Assembly (NCBI GenBank): GCA_036362985.1 | Contig: JAYGXS010000010.1 | Span: 13,104,720 to 13,168,719, forward strand | Length of the DNA: 64,000 nt | Source of the DNA: Ligula intestinalis | Taxonomy: Eukaryota; Platyhelminthes; Cestoda; Diphyllobothriidea; Diphyllobothriidae | Direction of reading: 5' to 3' | Shown: positions 1 through 12,841 of the stretch, piece by piece | How positions within the stretch are numbered: the stretch's first letter is position 1 | How the letters are laid out: each line of letters starts with the position of its first letter | The notes under the pieces: generated by a model | Databases searched by the model: none | The model's input: the letters and a program-made list of their open reading frames with translations, nothing else | Told to the model about the DNA's origin: nothing | Translations under genes and position numbers: made by a program

Positions 1-3000
1 ATATTTTCTTAAGATGGTTGCCTTCCAATTTATACTAACTTAAACTTTTCCTTACGGTTATCATCTGGAGCTACTTTTACTGAGCTGACTAAGTGGCCGG
101 CAAGAACGGTACAAAGGTGTGTAACGATCCCAGGAGACTGAATGGGTTTGTTCGACTGAGGTGCGACTTGTTTACGCGCGAACATGGGATGACGATGTGA
201 AGCTCGTGAGTGAGTGAAAATGACCGGTGTCCCTTCCTTTCAACTGCCAACCCTTCCCACAGTCCCAGAATTAGCTCTATAAGGCGTTCTATACAGGCTC
301 TCCTGTTTCCAACTGGCTCTCATCGTGCCTCCCCACAACTGGCTGAAACTATGCCCATCCAACGACTCCGGCTTCCAATCCTCTACCTGCAGTTGCAACG
401 TGCTCTGTGCTCCCCACCGGTTATGTAGCTTGTTTGACAGTAACACTCTATCCAGACGCCGTAACTTGTCCTCATGTACACCCCTTTTCCCCTAGATATT
501 CTTCCCTTATTGCTCTTAGTACATGCTTAAACTTCTTCACAGACTTACCGTCTTCTTTCGTATGTATGCGTTGTGACGACTTTGCCAGTTCCGTTCAGAC
601 CTGCCTTAGACCGTACTTACCACCGGCATTCGACGTTACGCAGTGTATACCAGCTATCCCACAACCTCGACCACACAGGAGCATTACAAAATGGTGGCAG
701 TGGTGGGATTCGACCCAGCTGCGACCCAGTTGTTTGGAGTCTGAAGCCGGAGTTAGGCCTCCGACAGGATACCGTTAAGCTGAATAAGGAAACATGGCGG
801 TGCTTTTACTGAAAAATTTACTATTCGAAAATTAATTACTGTATTATTTAGATTATAAGGCTGGTGAGTGTACTAAACACATGTTTGAACCTTTATAATT
901 ACCATACTAGAGCCAAAGTACAGTAATTTAATAAAAAATAATGACTTACTGTAAAGAAACCTGCTTATGCTGACATACCCATTCACTACTACAGTTCTGC
1001 TAATTATTCTGCGACTTAGCCGCACGAAATACCACCGAGCGCTGCACCCAAGCAGCGCAGGGCCCAAAGGCTCCAGGGCAAGACGATCAGAGTAGTTCTG
1101 TGATTTGATTTAAACTTTTTAGACACACCGAGCAACCATTTTCAAGAGTCAATCTGTAAGAAATCTGCTAGTTTACTTTAGTGTAGCAAGGCTTCTTTAT
1201 TCTGAGTCTGAATAGCAGATGTAGATACCGGTTGTACCCTCCGCAAGACACTGCAGGGTATATTCCCCAGCACACAAGCGCGCACACATGCGTGTGCAAG
1301 TGAAATGTCGGTCAAGCGGTATTTTGGTCAGCAAGGTGAAAAACAGCTGGCTGCAAAGACACATAAAGTTGATGCAGCGTGCATTAGGGGTGGAGGCTGA
1401 ACAGCATTGTTGGCCGACCGCCGCACCCATGAACATTGGGGTATTCATTAAGACTCAGTTTTGGTTATATATGTGTACACCGATTAAAGTGTTTAGTGTC
1501 TTTTGGGTACTCACCAGAAGATATCCATAATACCAAAAAAGTTCTTCAGAGTGATTGGCGTATATAAAATATAATATTTGCATGGGCACTAGTGTGCGGT
1601 CCACAAGTGTCCCATCAAAAATTCCCGTTCATTCTGGTTTCGTATCTGTATTACGGAGTAGATGTGTTGTGCAACTGAACGTCACCTAAGCGTTCGCTAG
1701 TATGGGCGATAGAAACTGAAAGTACAAGGAGCTTTTAGCTGGCATTTTTGATCAAATCACCTTGAGGGTCGACTGGGCTTAAAAAGAAACCATGGCGTCC
1801 AGATCACTCTCTCAAAGACAGTCTCAAACTGCAAAGACAAAATCTTCACAACAATCCACAGGCAGAGAATCAGCTAGGGCTTTTCTGACCGCAATATACG
1901 ACGCTGTAGGCTGGCTCAGTATTTTGAAACGGGATGTGAAACCATAGCAAAGTCAGTTAGTTTCTTAAGCAGTATGCCATTAGCAGGTTCGAAACTACTA
2001 TCCAATCAGTAGGTATTGGAAAAGATAACAGACAAATTGGATTAGAACACTAGGCATCAACTAAGTTTTGGCGATCAAAAGTAAATACCGTTTGAAAAAG
2101 AGGATTTATATGCCGCGGACCGCCAGCTTAACAATTTCTGTAGACAAGTGTTGCCAGGCAGTCCTAGAGGCCTAGTGGGTGAAGATGGGCCATGTCACTG
2201 TTTACTATTTTTACGTTGCCCGTCACGCAGACACCAATCTGCTGAAGAATTTACAGTTAGTGGACGTGATTATTTTTGCGTAAAGCGACCGGGGGTCTTT
2301 GCAAGGGTAGACGGTTCAGACGGGATAACCATTTGCTATAGCCTCGGTCGTAACCGCATGTAGGTTCGTATGTAGCCATTCGGCTAGTCATCATATTTTC
2401 ACGCATACTTCAGTCTTTTGCAAAACAAACCACAGAATGTCGAGAAATGCCTTCTCCCTGAAGTTTCGGTTACACTTTAGTGCTTATTAGCCGCTGGGGT
2501 GAGGATGAAATCTGCTAGTGCCAAAATCATAGTATAAACTCCCAAATCTTTTTCTTCTGGGTCTCGCAGTTTGAGGTGACTGACAGGACAGGCTAGGGGT
2601 TGCACACATTTCATAACTACAACATACCTAAACCTTTATTCTAAAGACTTTGCCCGTTAAAATGTACCCCAGGATTGATTATCTGCATACTGTTTGACAT
2701 CTTGCGTATCTATTCATATTTCAACAACGTATTATTACATCCACTTGCCATACCTTTGGCAGATTCCCCTCATAAGCAGTAAAAAGTGATCATATGTTTC
2801 TGCCTTTATCATGTTCTTGTTCCACAATTCCCGTGCATGATCCGGGATGTCTATATCATCTCTGGTTCGCCTACTTTTTAAACAATGTTAAAACGTTTTT
2901 TTATTAGATCCGTCTTTGCCGTAAAAAAGCTTGCGAATCGGCACCTATTAGTGTATCCATTACATCTACTTATTACAACGACACGAACGCACTTTTGATT

Positions 3001-3838
3001 AGGGCAATTTTGCTACCATTTGGTCATGTTACTGAGCTGTGTGTTTGGAGATAAAATAGACGGACTAAGTTTTTAAGGTACACATTTTAGTGTTTTGGGA
3101 CAAGCTGTGAATCGCCTTGCCTTTGGGCTTAACGGCAGAAACTATTGAAGCCTGTGAGTCACTTGGAATAGTTCGTTTTCTTTCTGATAGTCCAGATATA
3201 TGGACACTTCACATACGCACCTTTACAATATGCAGTCTGTTCCGTGGTATCTTAATTTCGTTCTACTTAAACCAATTATCACGTTTTTCTGCAAAGCCTT
3301 TTGTCGTAGCTCTGACGAGACGCTTATTTACTGTTCCAAAGTTATTCTGGAAAATATTCGGACGTAATCTTGAACTGTGGGTATCTCTTAAAACATGTAT
3401 CTAGTAGTTTCAAAAGAAACTATTGAGAGCTCATACACCCATTTTGATCTTCTTAGCCGTCCTATACTGCTGTTCCCGAAGGCTTGTTAATCTCACAGAA
3501 TTCAGTGCAGGCGAAATATGATCAACTTTCTTTTCATTATCGCCGTTGAAGCCGTACAAAGAATTTCCCATTCCATCTGCTAGTTTGTGCAATCATCCAA
3601 TTGCCAGTAATCAGACTATTTGTCAGTGTATCAAATCTGTTGATTATATTGACTATTTATGTTACACTGTGCATTTTTATATACAATATCGAATGGATAA
3701 ACAGGGAGTTGCTGTTTGTCCGGAGGCTCCTATTCATCCGTACTATAAGGCGATTTTAGCAAGAAGTTTCCCACCAGTAATCGTTTGCGCATAGCAACTT
3801 CGGCCACCACTGCTTTTTACGTTTTTTTCGCTTGTAGC
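1..3838. other. gene-free stretch with short ORFs only
   Basis: No recognisable gene on either strand. The longest open frames (about 60-125 codons) show no familiar domain, no compositional signal and no homolog I know. The only interpretable element is a primer-binding-site-like sequence near position 692, which hints that the first 0.7 kb may be the end of a decayed LTR. The rest, including 860-1,200 and 1,530-3,500, shows nothing I can name. Confidence 0.6.
692..713 (+). promoter_or_regulatory. LTR-retrotransposon primer-binding-site-like sequence (tRNA-Leu type)
   Basis: The sequence begins TGGTGGCAGTGGTGGGATTC. It is nearly the exact complement of the 3' end (T-arm, acceptor and CCA) of metazoan tRNA-Leu, differing at one base from the usual TGGTGGCAGCGG form. 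TACA, a plausible LTR end, lies three bases upstream at 685-688. Reverse transcription of LTR retroelements is primed from such a site just inside the 5' LTR. No gag or pol reading frame follows within 3 kb, so any element is badly decayed or represented only by its edge. A degraded antisense tRNA-Leu copy is the alternative. Confidence 0.4.
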
Positions 3839-4255
3839 ATGGCCCGTGTGCTTCTGAGGCAGTTGCGTCCTCTTTCCTCGGAGTCGGTGTCTTCTTTGAG
3901 GTTACGCCTGCAGCAAACGGTGGATAGTTGGCCCGCCGATCCCTCCAAAGGACAGCGTGACGTCCGTATACACCTGCGAGAGCGCTGTCAGGAGCTTGTG
4001 TCCGCGCTCCAACAGGATCCAGTGAAGACAACCCCAGTGGTAGAGGAGGAGATTGCCAGCCTAACGCGCCTCATGCAGAACCACCATCGGGCCAAGTATG
4101 GAGTGCCTAGCGGACTGGGGACCAGCGATCGAGGTGCTCCTCTTATCGGCGCTACGGGACTCAGTCTTTCTGAGGTCTGCAGGGTCCTGAACACGGAGGG
4201 TGCGGCTACTCCAAAAAAGTCTCTGTGGTCCAGAGTGTTGAGATTTTTCAGTTGA
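3839..4255 (+). CDS. UQCC2: UQCC2-like mitochondrial complex III assembly factor
   Basis: This 138-residue protein starts at an ATG in good context (G at +4). The frame is open a little further upstream, but only from a TTG. Family knowledge: UQCC2 is a small mitochondrial matrix/nucleoid protein that, with UQCC1, stabilises newly made cytochrome b during assembly of the bc1 complex. What I see: an Arg/Leu/Ser-rich N-terminus without acidic residues until Glu15, compatible with mitochondrial targeting; WPAD at 31-34 followed by Lys/Arg-Asp-Leu-Arg-type spacing (41-49); an ASLTRLMQNHHRAKY block at 73-87; and GLSLSEVCRVLNTE at 107-120. These blocks lie in the same order as in animal UQCC2 (about 126 residues). 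The frame has no intron or break. An ATTAAA lies about 130 bases downstream. It is isolated, with no neighbour of related function. An intact retrocopy is possible. Confidence 0.72.
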   Translation: MARVLLRQLRPLSSESVSSLRLRLQQTVDSWPADPSKGQRDVRIHLRERCQELVSALQQDPVKTTPVVEEEIASLTRLMQNHHRAKYGVPSGLGTSDRGAPLIGATGLSLSEVCRVLNTEGAATPKKSLWSRVLRFFS

Positions 4256-7200
4256 AATGACTTCACTATCAATTACTATTTTTCTCAAGTCTCAGGGAAT
4301 TGTAACTTATGCAGTGCAAGCTCCCGGCTGGATAGTTACTCTTTTTAGAACCGTGGACTTTTGATATATCCGGTTACGCACATTAAATTTCTGCATAATC
4401 ATTCTTTTCAATTCTGTGCCAACGAAGACCGTCGGCCTTAGCATTCTTCCCAGGACAAATCTGTCCACTTTAAATTTTGCTACTGATTTTGGAGGGGATT
4501 CCGAGTGGTGCTGTTGTGGTTGCGTTCTGCTTCGGGTCGACTGAACGCATGACTTTCACTGCATCACTGTCAGCGTGTCGCTAGCGGCAGGAGAGTTCCA
4601 TGACCCAAAACGATCGCAGTCTCCGAAAACCTCGCCCTCTTCGACTTCTGGCGCGTAGACTATTACGACTTAAGCCATTACCTCGCAGTCAAATCACTGT
4701 GTTATTCCTCGATGGGCTGGTGTTTGCTATTGGCGTTAAGCATGTAGCGGTAGAGGTAAACTAATTGGAGCATTTATTTGACCTTGGCATTCGGTTTTGT
4801 GTAAAACTCGCGGGAGGTGCTGGGTACATGATCAGCAATGATTTTGCGTTTCTTACGTAACGTTTCCGGGGAGCGCAATATCTTGTATTCATGGAATGCA
4901 TAGCCAGAAGTGGCTTGTTAGAGAGCAACACCATGTTAGTGCTAATGGCAGCGTGCTTGTTATCATTTCTGTACGTTGCTCCATTTGCGTTCAGAAGGGT
5001 AGTAGAATGCAGTCTTATTCGAATGGTGCAGTCCCAGCAACGGAATCAGTATATCCTAATCCCTGAAATGTCTTTAATGTCGAGAATCGTCCCTGCAAAC
5101 TTCAGCGGAGTGTCGGCATGCGTATGTTGTTTTACAAAAATTGAATCACCATTCGGAGTCAGCGCACAGTCCATGCCCAAGTGGATTGAGGTTAGTAGGA
5201 GGTGACTATATTGTATTCCAATATATGCACAGTAAAAAGAGTCGTTGATGTATTTAGCGAAGTAGTGTTGCCGACTTGACAGTCGTTAACTTACAGACCT
5301 TTAACGGAGTGAATAGTGTCAGAATCAATGAATGAATGAGTTTCCTTATGTAGCCTCGAGCTTTGCCCTGTCTCACTGTTTGCCATTGGTGGCTGCCATA
5401 TAGCTTTCGGTAGATTCTCCACAACCGTAGCTTTCGGCTATGCGGCGCTCTGGTATGCCGCAAGCATGGTGTTACGTCCGTTAAGTTTTAATAGTTAGAA
5501 GTGTATTAGAAGGGATAACACTTATTTGATCCTAGTACTTGCTCGTTTCGCTGTTCGGCCAAGTGGACTCCACAGTCAGAAAGGGTCGCATCTCGACAGA
5601 TTACACGCCCGTCAACACGTGTTGTTTCTATCAGGCGAATAGTAACGGAATATCTTGCATCTGGTACAGTTGCTGGCGTCCGGACACAACGATTTGGACC
5701 CCAGAAGTAGTGGACCTTTCAAATAGATCTGAGAAGTGAATCTCAAATTCCCGTTCATAAGTGATGCAGGATCCTGATCTGTAAGGCGACGCGTGTAGTG
5801 TATGTGTGCGTGCGTGCGCAGTTTCCCTTGTTGGATAAAAATTCCCACCGGAATCCAAATTGGTTGTAATTGGAAGAGGGAGAAAAGCCACGACCTCTAC
5901 CGGATTGAGCCAAAGGCCCACGGGGGGAGCTGGGTACTTGGCCGGGAACTGCAGGGGAAAAGATGCTGACAGTCATACGGAAAGATGCTGCAATCAAGAC
6001 AGCTATCGGGTGTGGACGGGTCCAACCGGGGTTGGTACTGGCGAAAGAGCATGGAGTAGCTACGGCGTAGTTGAGTCGAGGTACAGCGAATTGTCATTCC
6101 GAAACCGCAATCGGAGGTGGATAGCCGTCTGAAAGGACCGTGGGCTATTAGCGGAGTTTTGCGCCGACGACGACTTTCTGGTAAAGGCACCGGAAGCTGT
6201 TCATGATGACAGCCATCAACGGGTAAATCTGAGAGACATGAGGCGCCAGCTTTCTTGTGGAGCGCTCTAATAGACAGGCGGACATTGCGGCGGGGCTCAG
6301 GAGCATGGCAACGGTGGTAATTAGGATGGCGGGGCTGCGAGCAGGTCCACTAGAACCGATGGCCTAAGAGTGAGGGACGACCGGCAGGACAGAGGCCTCC
6401 GCGTGTAGTTTTAACAGATGGTGGACAGCATCCGGTACGCCGTAGCACTGACGATAATCCGCCTTAGTTGGTAACTTAACCATTGAGCTGCAAGATTTCG
6501 TTGAAGGTCTTCCAACTAGTCGCAGCTGCGATTACTCTTAGAGATCGTGTTAAAATACTTGAGTATGATAATAGTAGGGTGTTTACCGATCGGCTTATGG
6601 GACATGCTTGTCCTGTTTTGCCTTTGAGCTCAATATGTAACCCTCGCAGGAAGTCGCAAAGCAGCTTGTGATATATGTTAAAGTGGAAGTGACGGAGACG
6701 AAGGAGACCGAAATGGCTCCAAGGCATAGCGAGAAGTGCATGTTCCATAACCGGATCAATGAGCGCCCTACCATTCATCATACTTCCGATCGCAACCAAC
6801 AAATACTACGAGTACACAGTGCAGTTGTAGTGGGACCAAAGGCCCCGGCTTCGAATCGCGGGGCTATTAGGTCTCCCTTGTCTTTATCGGTTCCACTTCA
6901 TATTTGAGTTTGCCACTGAGGCTAATGAGTCTGCGAGAGTATTTGCAGGAATCCGAAATGCAGGGGCTCCGATGATGTCAAGCTACGCGAAGTGTTATTT
7001 TACTATGGGTGGTGATAATTCCGATTCAGTGGACTTCCGTTCATAGTGGTTCAATGAGTGAGCAAGGTACGAAAGTCTGATCCACTGGGGCAAATGGCGT
7101 TAGTTAAACCTCGTAGGAAATTCTGGCCTAGTTAATGATCGACCAAAAGCCTAAACCTACAGTTTTTATGGTCTCTGTTATACAATCGCCATGAGCAGAA

Positions 7201-7689
7201 GTGAGGCGCAAAACTGGCCTTCAGAGAGGATAAGCCGAGGATGAAGGTGTTCGGTTGATGATAATTATTTCTTAGTTGCTAAGCTTGTCTTTCATGAGCG
7301 GCAGCAAATCCATCCGGGAGCAATCTGCGTTTTCTTTTTTCCCCGTCTGATAAATTGCTGACCCTGTCATGAGCTGTTGCTCTTCCCACGCGCGCGATTG
7401 ATGAGTCCTGCTCATGCAGTTGAATGTGGTCGATTTCGCTTGCCGAACAGATGTGGTTTGGCTTAATTCAACCGCACCAATTATTTAGGCTACTCATCTC
7501 CACAACGAAGAACAAAGCACGCGTCCGTCTGTCGAAATACGATAATCAACAAATGGAAGGTTAGCAAATAAAGATGAAGTCAAGCTTTAACCGGGACAGA
7601 GAGTTTACACGCAGCACCGGCAATAATTACAGCAAGCTTTCTGACCAGGTAGGTGTCACCAAAGATGCATGCGCTAGAATTTTTGGTAA
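4256..7689. other. no gene recognised; one SINE-like repeat piece
   Basis: Short ORFs only. Around 6,685-6,730 there is a stretch similar to the dispersed family also seen near 27,640, 40,700 and 40,910 (a GACAAAGACAAGGGAGAC-like core). A B-box-like TTCGAATC occurs near 6,850. A small (AATG) run lies near 5,327. I see nothing else that I can name. Confidence 0.5.
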
Positions 7690-8330
7690 TAGTTCGTCGT
7701 GGGATTTTCAGAGGGTGGTTATGTATCGCAACCGCCTGCTTAAAAGTTTCTAGTGGTGTTATTTGGACAGCCCTACATTTACCCTCAACTTACACGCACC
7801 CTCCGTTGGTCCAGTAGGGGTAAGTAACTCCAAGTTAGCTCGTCGTGGGTCTTCTGAGGATGGTTATGTATTACAACCGGCTACTTAAAAGTTTTCAGTA
7901 GAGTTATTTTGACGTTCTTCCATTTTCCCTCACCTCACATGCGCCCGCCATTGGTCCAGTAACGATTAGTGATGATATTAAAAATGTACCTCAGTGACCT
8001 CGCCCTAGGTCAACAAACAATCCCCCAGCCTACACGCACCCGCTGTCGATCCAGTTGGGGTTAGTTATGATCTTAAAACGCGCATCTCCAACCTAACAAC
8101 CAAGGCTTAATACAGTAAAAGAAATTTAATCGGCATTGCACATTTTTTTAAAAACTTCACCGTTACCGTACACCGATTTGTCTCCTGACATGTCCCACCC
8201 ATACTATCCCCTAAAACCAGGTGACCATAAGACAGAAGGGTGCACTTCGCGCGTACTCAGATGGCTCCACGACGGATGACTACCGAATTTTCGCCGACTG
8301 CTATTGACCGGTGAGGAGAGGAATCTCTCG
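7690..8330. repeat. imperfect tandem repeat (about 147-bp unit) plus tail, family C
   Basis: CGTCGTGGG recurs about 147 bases apart (near 7,695 and 7,842), each followed by TGGTTATGTAT, a CTTAAAAG block and a TTGGTCCAGTA block. A third, shorter unit (GATCCAGTTGGGGTTAG) follows near 8,050. The tail with TCTCCTGACATGTCCCACCC (8,181-8,200) and the GGTCCAGTA blocks recur at 39.7-40.3 kb, so this is a dispersed family rather than a private tandem array. No coding potential is evident. Confidence 0.55.
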
Positions 8331-8352
8331 ATAGGAATCGCAAGCCTGAGAT

Positions 8353-8640
8353 TTAGTCACACGCGTACGCAGTGCCTGTTACGCGTGCCATGCGGAAAGA
8401 AGGTGACATGGCTAAACGGTGGCGCGGATGCTCATGGGAATGGGTGGCTACACGTGCATTTCTCGCTTCCACTGCGGTAAAACGCAGGGTGACTTTGCTG
8501 TTGCTGGAGATCGAGCTCATCGTTGCATCATGGTAACTGTCAGAGGATCTATATAAACAACAAAGCATTACGATAAACAAGGAACTATTCGAGGGGTTCA
8601 CAGGACGTGAAGGCTAATCTCGTGTTTGAAGGCTGGCCTG
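8353..8640. other. spacer before the LINE 3' end
   Basis: An 82-codon minus-strand frame is present but has no recognisable feature. I see nothing else here. Confidence 0.4.
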
Positions 8641-9281
8641 ATTCTTCTAGATATAGTTCAGTATATGTAGGGTAGTAGACAATGCTTTTGAAGACCCTAT
8701 TGAAAACAGTATGCATGAAATATCCAACATAAAATATTTCACTTTAAACAGTGAGTAACATATGTACATGTACAAATTTTAACGTGTGCGTGTGAGCAGT
8801 CAGAATAGTCTCTTGCGCACATAATCTATCAAAATAAAATGTTTTACTGTATAATAGTGAGTAGCATATACAAATGCAAAGTTTTATCGATAGGTATTTC
8901 CGGGGCGTAAATTATTCCTGCTTCCTTGTACATATGAACGGTAAGTGTTAAGTAGATGTTGATCGAGTTTCCACTTAAACGCATCTGTGGAGTTCACCAT
9001 TACGACCTCGGGCAGTCCGTTCCAGACACCGATGACTCGTTGTGAGAACGACTGCTTGCCGACCTACAGATGGGATAGGGTCCACCGCATTTTGAGAGAA
9101 GTCCTACGGAGGTTGGTTGAATTGGCGAAGGTGAAGAAGTCATCAAAACTCAGGGCACACTCCCGATTCCTCACGAGGTGGTACGTCTGTATGAGGTCGC
9201 CACAGATTTGTCATTGTTCAAGGGGGAAAACGTTAAGTGCTTCTAGTCTACATTCGTAAGATGAAGATTTTAGGCCCTTCA

Positions 9282-11724
9282 CAATATTCGTTGCCCTTCG
9301 CTGAATTCTTTCCAGCATCTGGTTATCTTTGTGCATCCGTGGTCACCACGCCTGAACGATATACTCCAGATGTGAGCGAATAAATGTTCCATAGATTTTG
9401 CCGAATAGTTTTCTGTCTTTGTCAACAAAAGTGCGCTTAATGGCAAACAGAACACTGTTCGCCCTCTTGGCAGCTCTAACACACTGTAAAGACGGCTTCA
9501 GGGATGGTACAATAGCCATACCCAGATCTTTTTGTTCATTGACGTTCGACAGGCATCTTCCATCGAGTACGTAGTTGTGTGAATCATCCGTCGCGCTCAC
9601 TTTCTTCGTCTTGAGTCGCAATGTGACACACTTCTCAAAGTTAAACAGCAGTAACCATTTTTGGACCATTCACCCAGATGGTCAAGTCCTTCTTGCAGAG
9701 TTTGTTCATCATAAGCGTTTCTGATGGGTTGCCATATCTTAATACCATCTGCAAACAAGACTTCATTACTGACCAGTCCATGCCTATAGTCGTTGACGTA
9801 GATTAGGAACAATAATGGCCCAAGAACGGAGCTCTGAGGCACTCCACTGGCACTGAAGAGGATTTTGCGTTTCCGATGCACACGGACTGCGATCGGCCTA
9901 TGAGAAAATCTCCTACCCAATTTAGTTAATAGCCCCTTATCTCGGATTTGCCAACCTCGTAGAGTAGCCGTTGGTGTGGAACACTATCGAAGACTTTTTT
10001 AAAGTCTAGGTAAACAACATCTATGGGGGTATTTTCGTCTAATGATTTGAACCACTGCTCCATAGAATAAAGCATATTGGTTAGGCAGGAGTGGTTTCCT
10101 ATAAACCCGTGTTGGGCACCATCAAATAAGTCTTTTTCTTTGAGGAACTTCATAGTGGCCTTTTTGATGATCTTTTCCATAAATTTAAAACAGATGCAAG
10201 CTAGGCTCACTGGTCGATAGTTGTTCACGCTGGTTCTGGATCCACCCTTGTGAATAGGGTATATGTTCGCAACTTTCCAATCGGATGGGAGGAGGCCTCG
10301 ATCAAAGGACAACTGAAAAATGTGCGTAAGCGGTCTGGAAAGTTCCGAAACAAGCTCTTGCCGTACCTTTGCTAGTATTTTGTCTGGACCTGGAGACTTT
10401 GCTTCACTAAGCGCAAGAAGTTCATGTGTTACATCTTCTTCTGTGAAACGGAGGTCCTCCATGATTCTGCCATTACTCTCTGCATGGAAGTCTGTCGGAT
10501 GAAAATACAGTTCCTCAGTGAAAACAGATGCAAAAACTTGCTACGGTGTCCTGCTTTTTCAAGATTGTCTATAATTTCCTCATTGATTTCACCTTTTAGT
10601 GCTGCAACTGTGTCTTTGTTTCTTAGCTTGCTGTTTATGTAGCTGTAGAGCACCTTTGGCTTCGATAATTTTCGCTTCGTAGTCTTTCCGCGCTATTCGA
10701 ATGTTTGATCTAACCTCGTTCCGCTTTTGGCGGAATTCTTCGTAGTGTGAAGGCTGGCGTGTTGATGCGTACCTTCTCCAAAGTTTGTTCTTGTAGTTTA
10801 TTGGGCTCTTCAGATCTTGCGTTAACCAGGGGGTCTGCTCGCCTTTTGTACATTTTTTAGTGGACAGTTTGGATGCATAACTTCGCTTATAAGATCTCTG
10901 ACAGTGTTCCAGTCGGCATCTGGACTACCGGTTAGAGGGTCATATCAATTTACTGCTGCTAGTTCATTTCTCATTGCGGTGTAATTTCCACGCCAGTAGT
11001 CTAACCGAACTTCCGTATTTCTCGGTTGATTGGTGTTTGAAGCATATTCCCACAGGGTCATGACATGATCACTCTTTCCCAGAGGCACGATTGGCCTACT
11101 TTCACTTGTATCAATCGAGTCTTTTGATAATACAAGGTCCAAACAGCTCGCTGTTTGTGCTTCTTTTATTCTAGTTGGGAATCCAACATTCTGCACGAGA
11201 GAGAGGTCCCCCGTCAGCTTTAAGAATCTGAAGCTAAAAGACTCATGAGAACCCTTAACTGATAGCTCATCCCAGTTAATTAGTGGGGCGTTAAAATCTC
11301 CAGTAATCAGCTCATTTTAATTTTGAGCCAGTTCACGCATCAGTCTAAACAAGGTCCCGCCACCCTCTAGAGATTGATTTGGCGTTCTTTAAACTGTCAT
11401 GAAATGCAAAGTGGGTGCACCACGCGTTTTCAGTTTAAGCCATAGCGCTTCACAATCATGAGAGGAACCAATTTTGCGTTCTGACGCAATGATCCACTTC
11501 TTTACAAACACTGTTATTCCTCTTCCCCTCCCATGTATCCGGTCCCAACGAAAAACTTCGTACTCTCCGAGTACAATTTCGGCATCCATTACGTCAGTCT
11601 GCAGCCCGGTCTCTGTAATTGATATGACATCCGGCTGTAGGTAAGCTATACAAACTTTGAGCTCGCCAATCTTCTGAAGAAAAGTCTGTGCGTTCGTATA
11701 AAGAAAGCGCAGCTTCGCCGGCAT
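9282..11724 (-). pseudogene. CR1-like LINE ORF2 remnant (endonuclease plus reverse transcriptase)
   Basis: An ATG at 11,722-11,724 begins an AP-endonuclease domain: LRFLYTNAQTF, then SITETGLQTD with the catalytic Glu, then GDFNAP near 11,310 and GKSDHVMTLWEYA near 11,070. The RT follows: SPGPDKI, NNYRPVSLACICFKFMEK, AQHGFIG, YLDFKKVFDSVPH (10,462-9,926), then a block with GPLLFLIYVNDY and LFADGIKIW (about 9,920-9,720) and the C-terminal PSLKPSLQCVRAAKRANS block. Lesions include a TAA after the LAQN of the endonuclease (about 11,317), a stop after RGY at 9,926 and later frameshifts. The catalytic FADD is FADG, so RT activity would be lost even without the stops. The same lesions occur in the copy at 31-33 kb. 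Confidence 0.85.
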
Positions 11725-11739
11725 AGAGTTCTGAGCGAT

Positions 11740-12797
11740 TTAAGGGTCGAGGGAGCCGGAAGGTCTCTGTGAATTAGCTACTTTATTGCCTGAGTTTTGG
11801 TCTGCTTTTTGTCGGTAAAACCCAGCGTTATTGGCTGTCTCCAGAGAAATGAACTCAGGGTGGAAATGATTTTCCCGTTCATTATTCGCAAGTTCCTCTC
11901 GCCCGCATTGGATCTCCTGTGAAGTTCGGTTTTCAGTGCCCTCCACTTCTCCCTCTCGGCCGGCGAGTACTCCCGCTGAAAAAAACCGTAAGGTACTTGT
12001 TCCGTAGTTGCGATTTCCTGTTCAACAGTAGCTTTACTTGTTCTTCGTGCTTGAGCATAAATTTTTAATGGTCTGGGTTGATCCGAGTCCGTATATGGAC
12101 ACTTCTTCAGGCCCATCCTAAATACTTTTAGGACGGGGACCACCATTTCTTCATTTTTTTATGTAGGAGAAGTTTAATGTATCCGCAGAATAAATCCATA
12201 TCATAATCAATTATATTCTTTGGAGTCTCCGAAGAAGATTCAGGCATGCCTTGTATGACGATGCACTGGCTGCGATTAAATAACGGGCTATGAGGTTTAT
12301 TAGTGAACCCTACCGACGTGGGGTATCCTCAACTTGAGCTGTGAGATCCCTAAGCTCCGGCATTTGATAATTGGGAGGGCCCGACAGCTCCGCTTTTGTG
12401 CAAAGGCCACCTTTTGTGTGGTATTCGGTGGCGTCTTGGGCTTTTTGGGAGGAGCAACCAGACTAGTTCTTACTGGTATCTTAGACATCACCTTCTTGGT
12501 TTTTGGGACTGTGTTAAGCACGAAACCCTTTGACTAAGCAAAATGTTCAGTCCCTTCATAGTGGTCTGCTAGTCTAGTGGCGACACCGTCTGCCTGTTGG
12601 CCCAACGTAGAGGGTTTTTGGATTTCCGACTCTTGGACTAGGTCGATTTCCACTACCCTTCCACCCATCTGCATGACGGAAAATACTTTGGAAAGTTCCA
12701 TGTCTGATATGCCATCTCGGTCTTCGTAATTTGTGTCTATTAAGCTCCGAGGACTTCTAAGTCTTTTAGCAGGGCGCGATTTCGTTGCGCCAACCAT
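11740..12797 (-). pseudogene. CR1-like LINE ORF1 remnant (nucleic-acid-binding protein)
   Basis: An ATG at 12,795-12,797 follows an in-frame TGA and opens a basic N-terminal region (KSRPAKRLRSPRS). The frame is interrupted by stops near 12,534 and 12,300 and by frameshifts. The C-terminal block (about 12,146-11,778) is best preserved. It carries the FFQREYSPAEREKWRALKTE signature, then RNLRIMNGKI, matching the C-terminus of ORF1 in the intact LINE at 61 kb. A run of seven Ts (A7 on the plus strand, 11,979-11,985) codes the Phe-Phe pair. The ORF2 frame lies at -1 relative to this ORF1 frame and is open (11,946-11,743) down to a single stop 5 codons before the ORF2 start. Confidence 0.8.
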
Positions 12798-12841
12798 GCG
12801 ATTTGGGCTTTTGTTCTGAATTCAATCAGTGGAAACCGTGC

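Larger units (their letters stand above)
8645..12797 (-). mobile_element. CR1-like non-LTR retrotransposon, dead copy 1 (minus strand)
   Basis: This element reads right to left: an ORF1 remnant (12,797 to about 11,740), then apurinic-endonuclease and reverse-transcriptase remnants (11,724 to about 9,280), then a 3' tail to about 8,645. Its sequence is closely similar to the plus-strand copy at 30.1-34.0 kb over nearly the whole length, including the noncoding tail down to an ATATACTGAA-like 3' end, after which the two diverge. This copy extends further 5' than the other, including the ORF1 start codon. It carries several stops and frameshifts and cannot encode a working enzyme. The clade assignment (CR1-like) rests on the EN-RT organisation and RT motif style. 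A related intact element lies at 59.2-64.0 kb. Confidence 0.88.
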
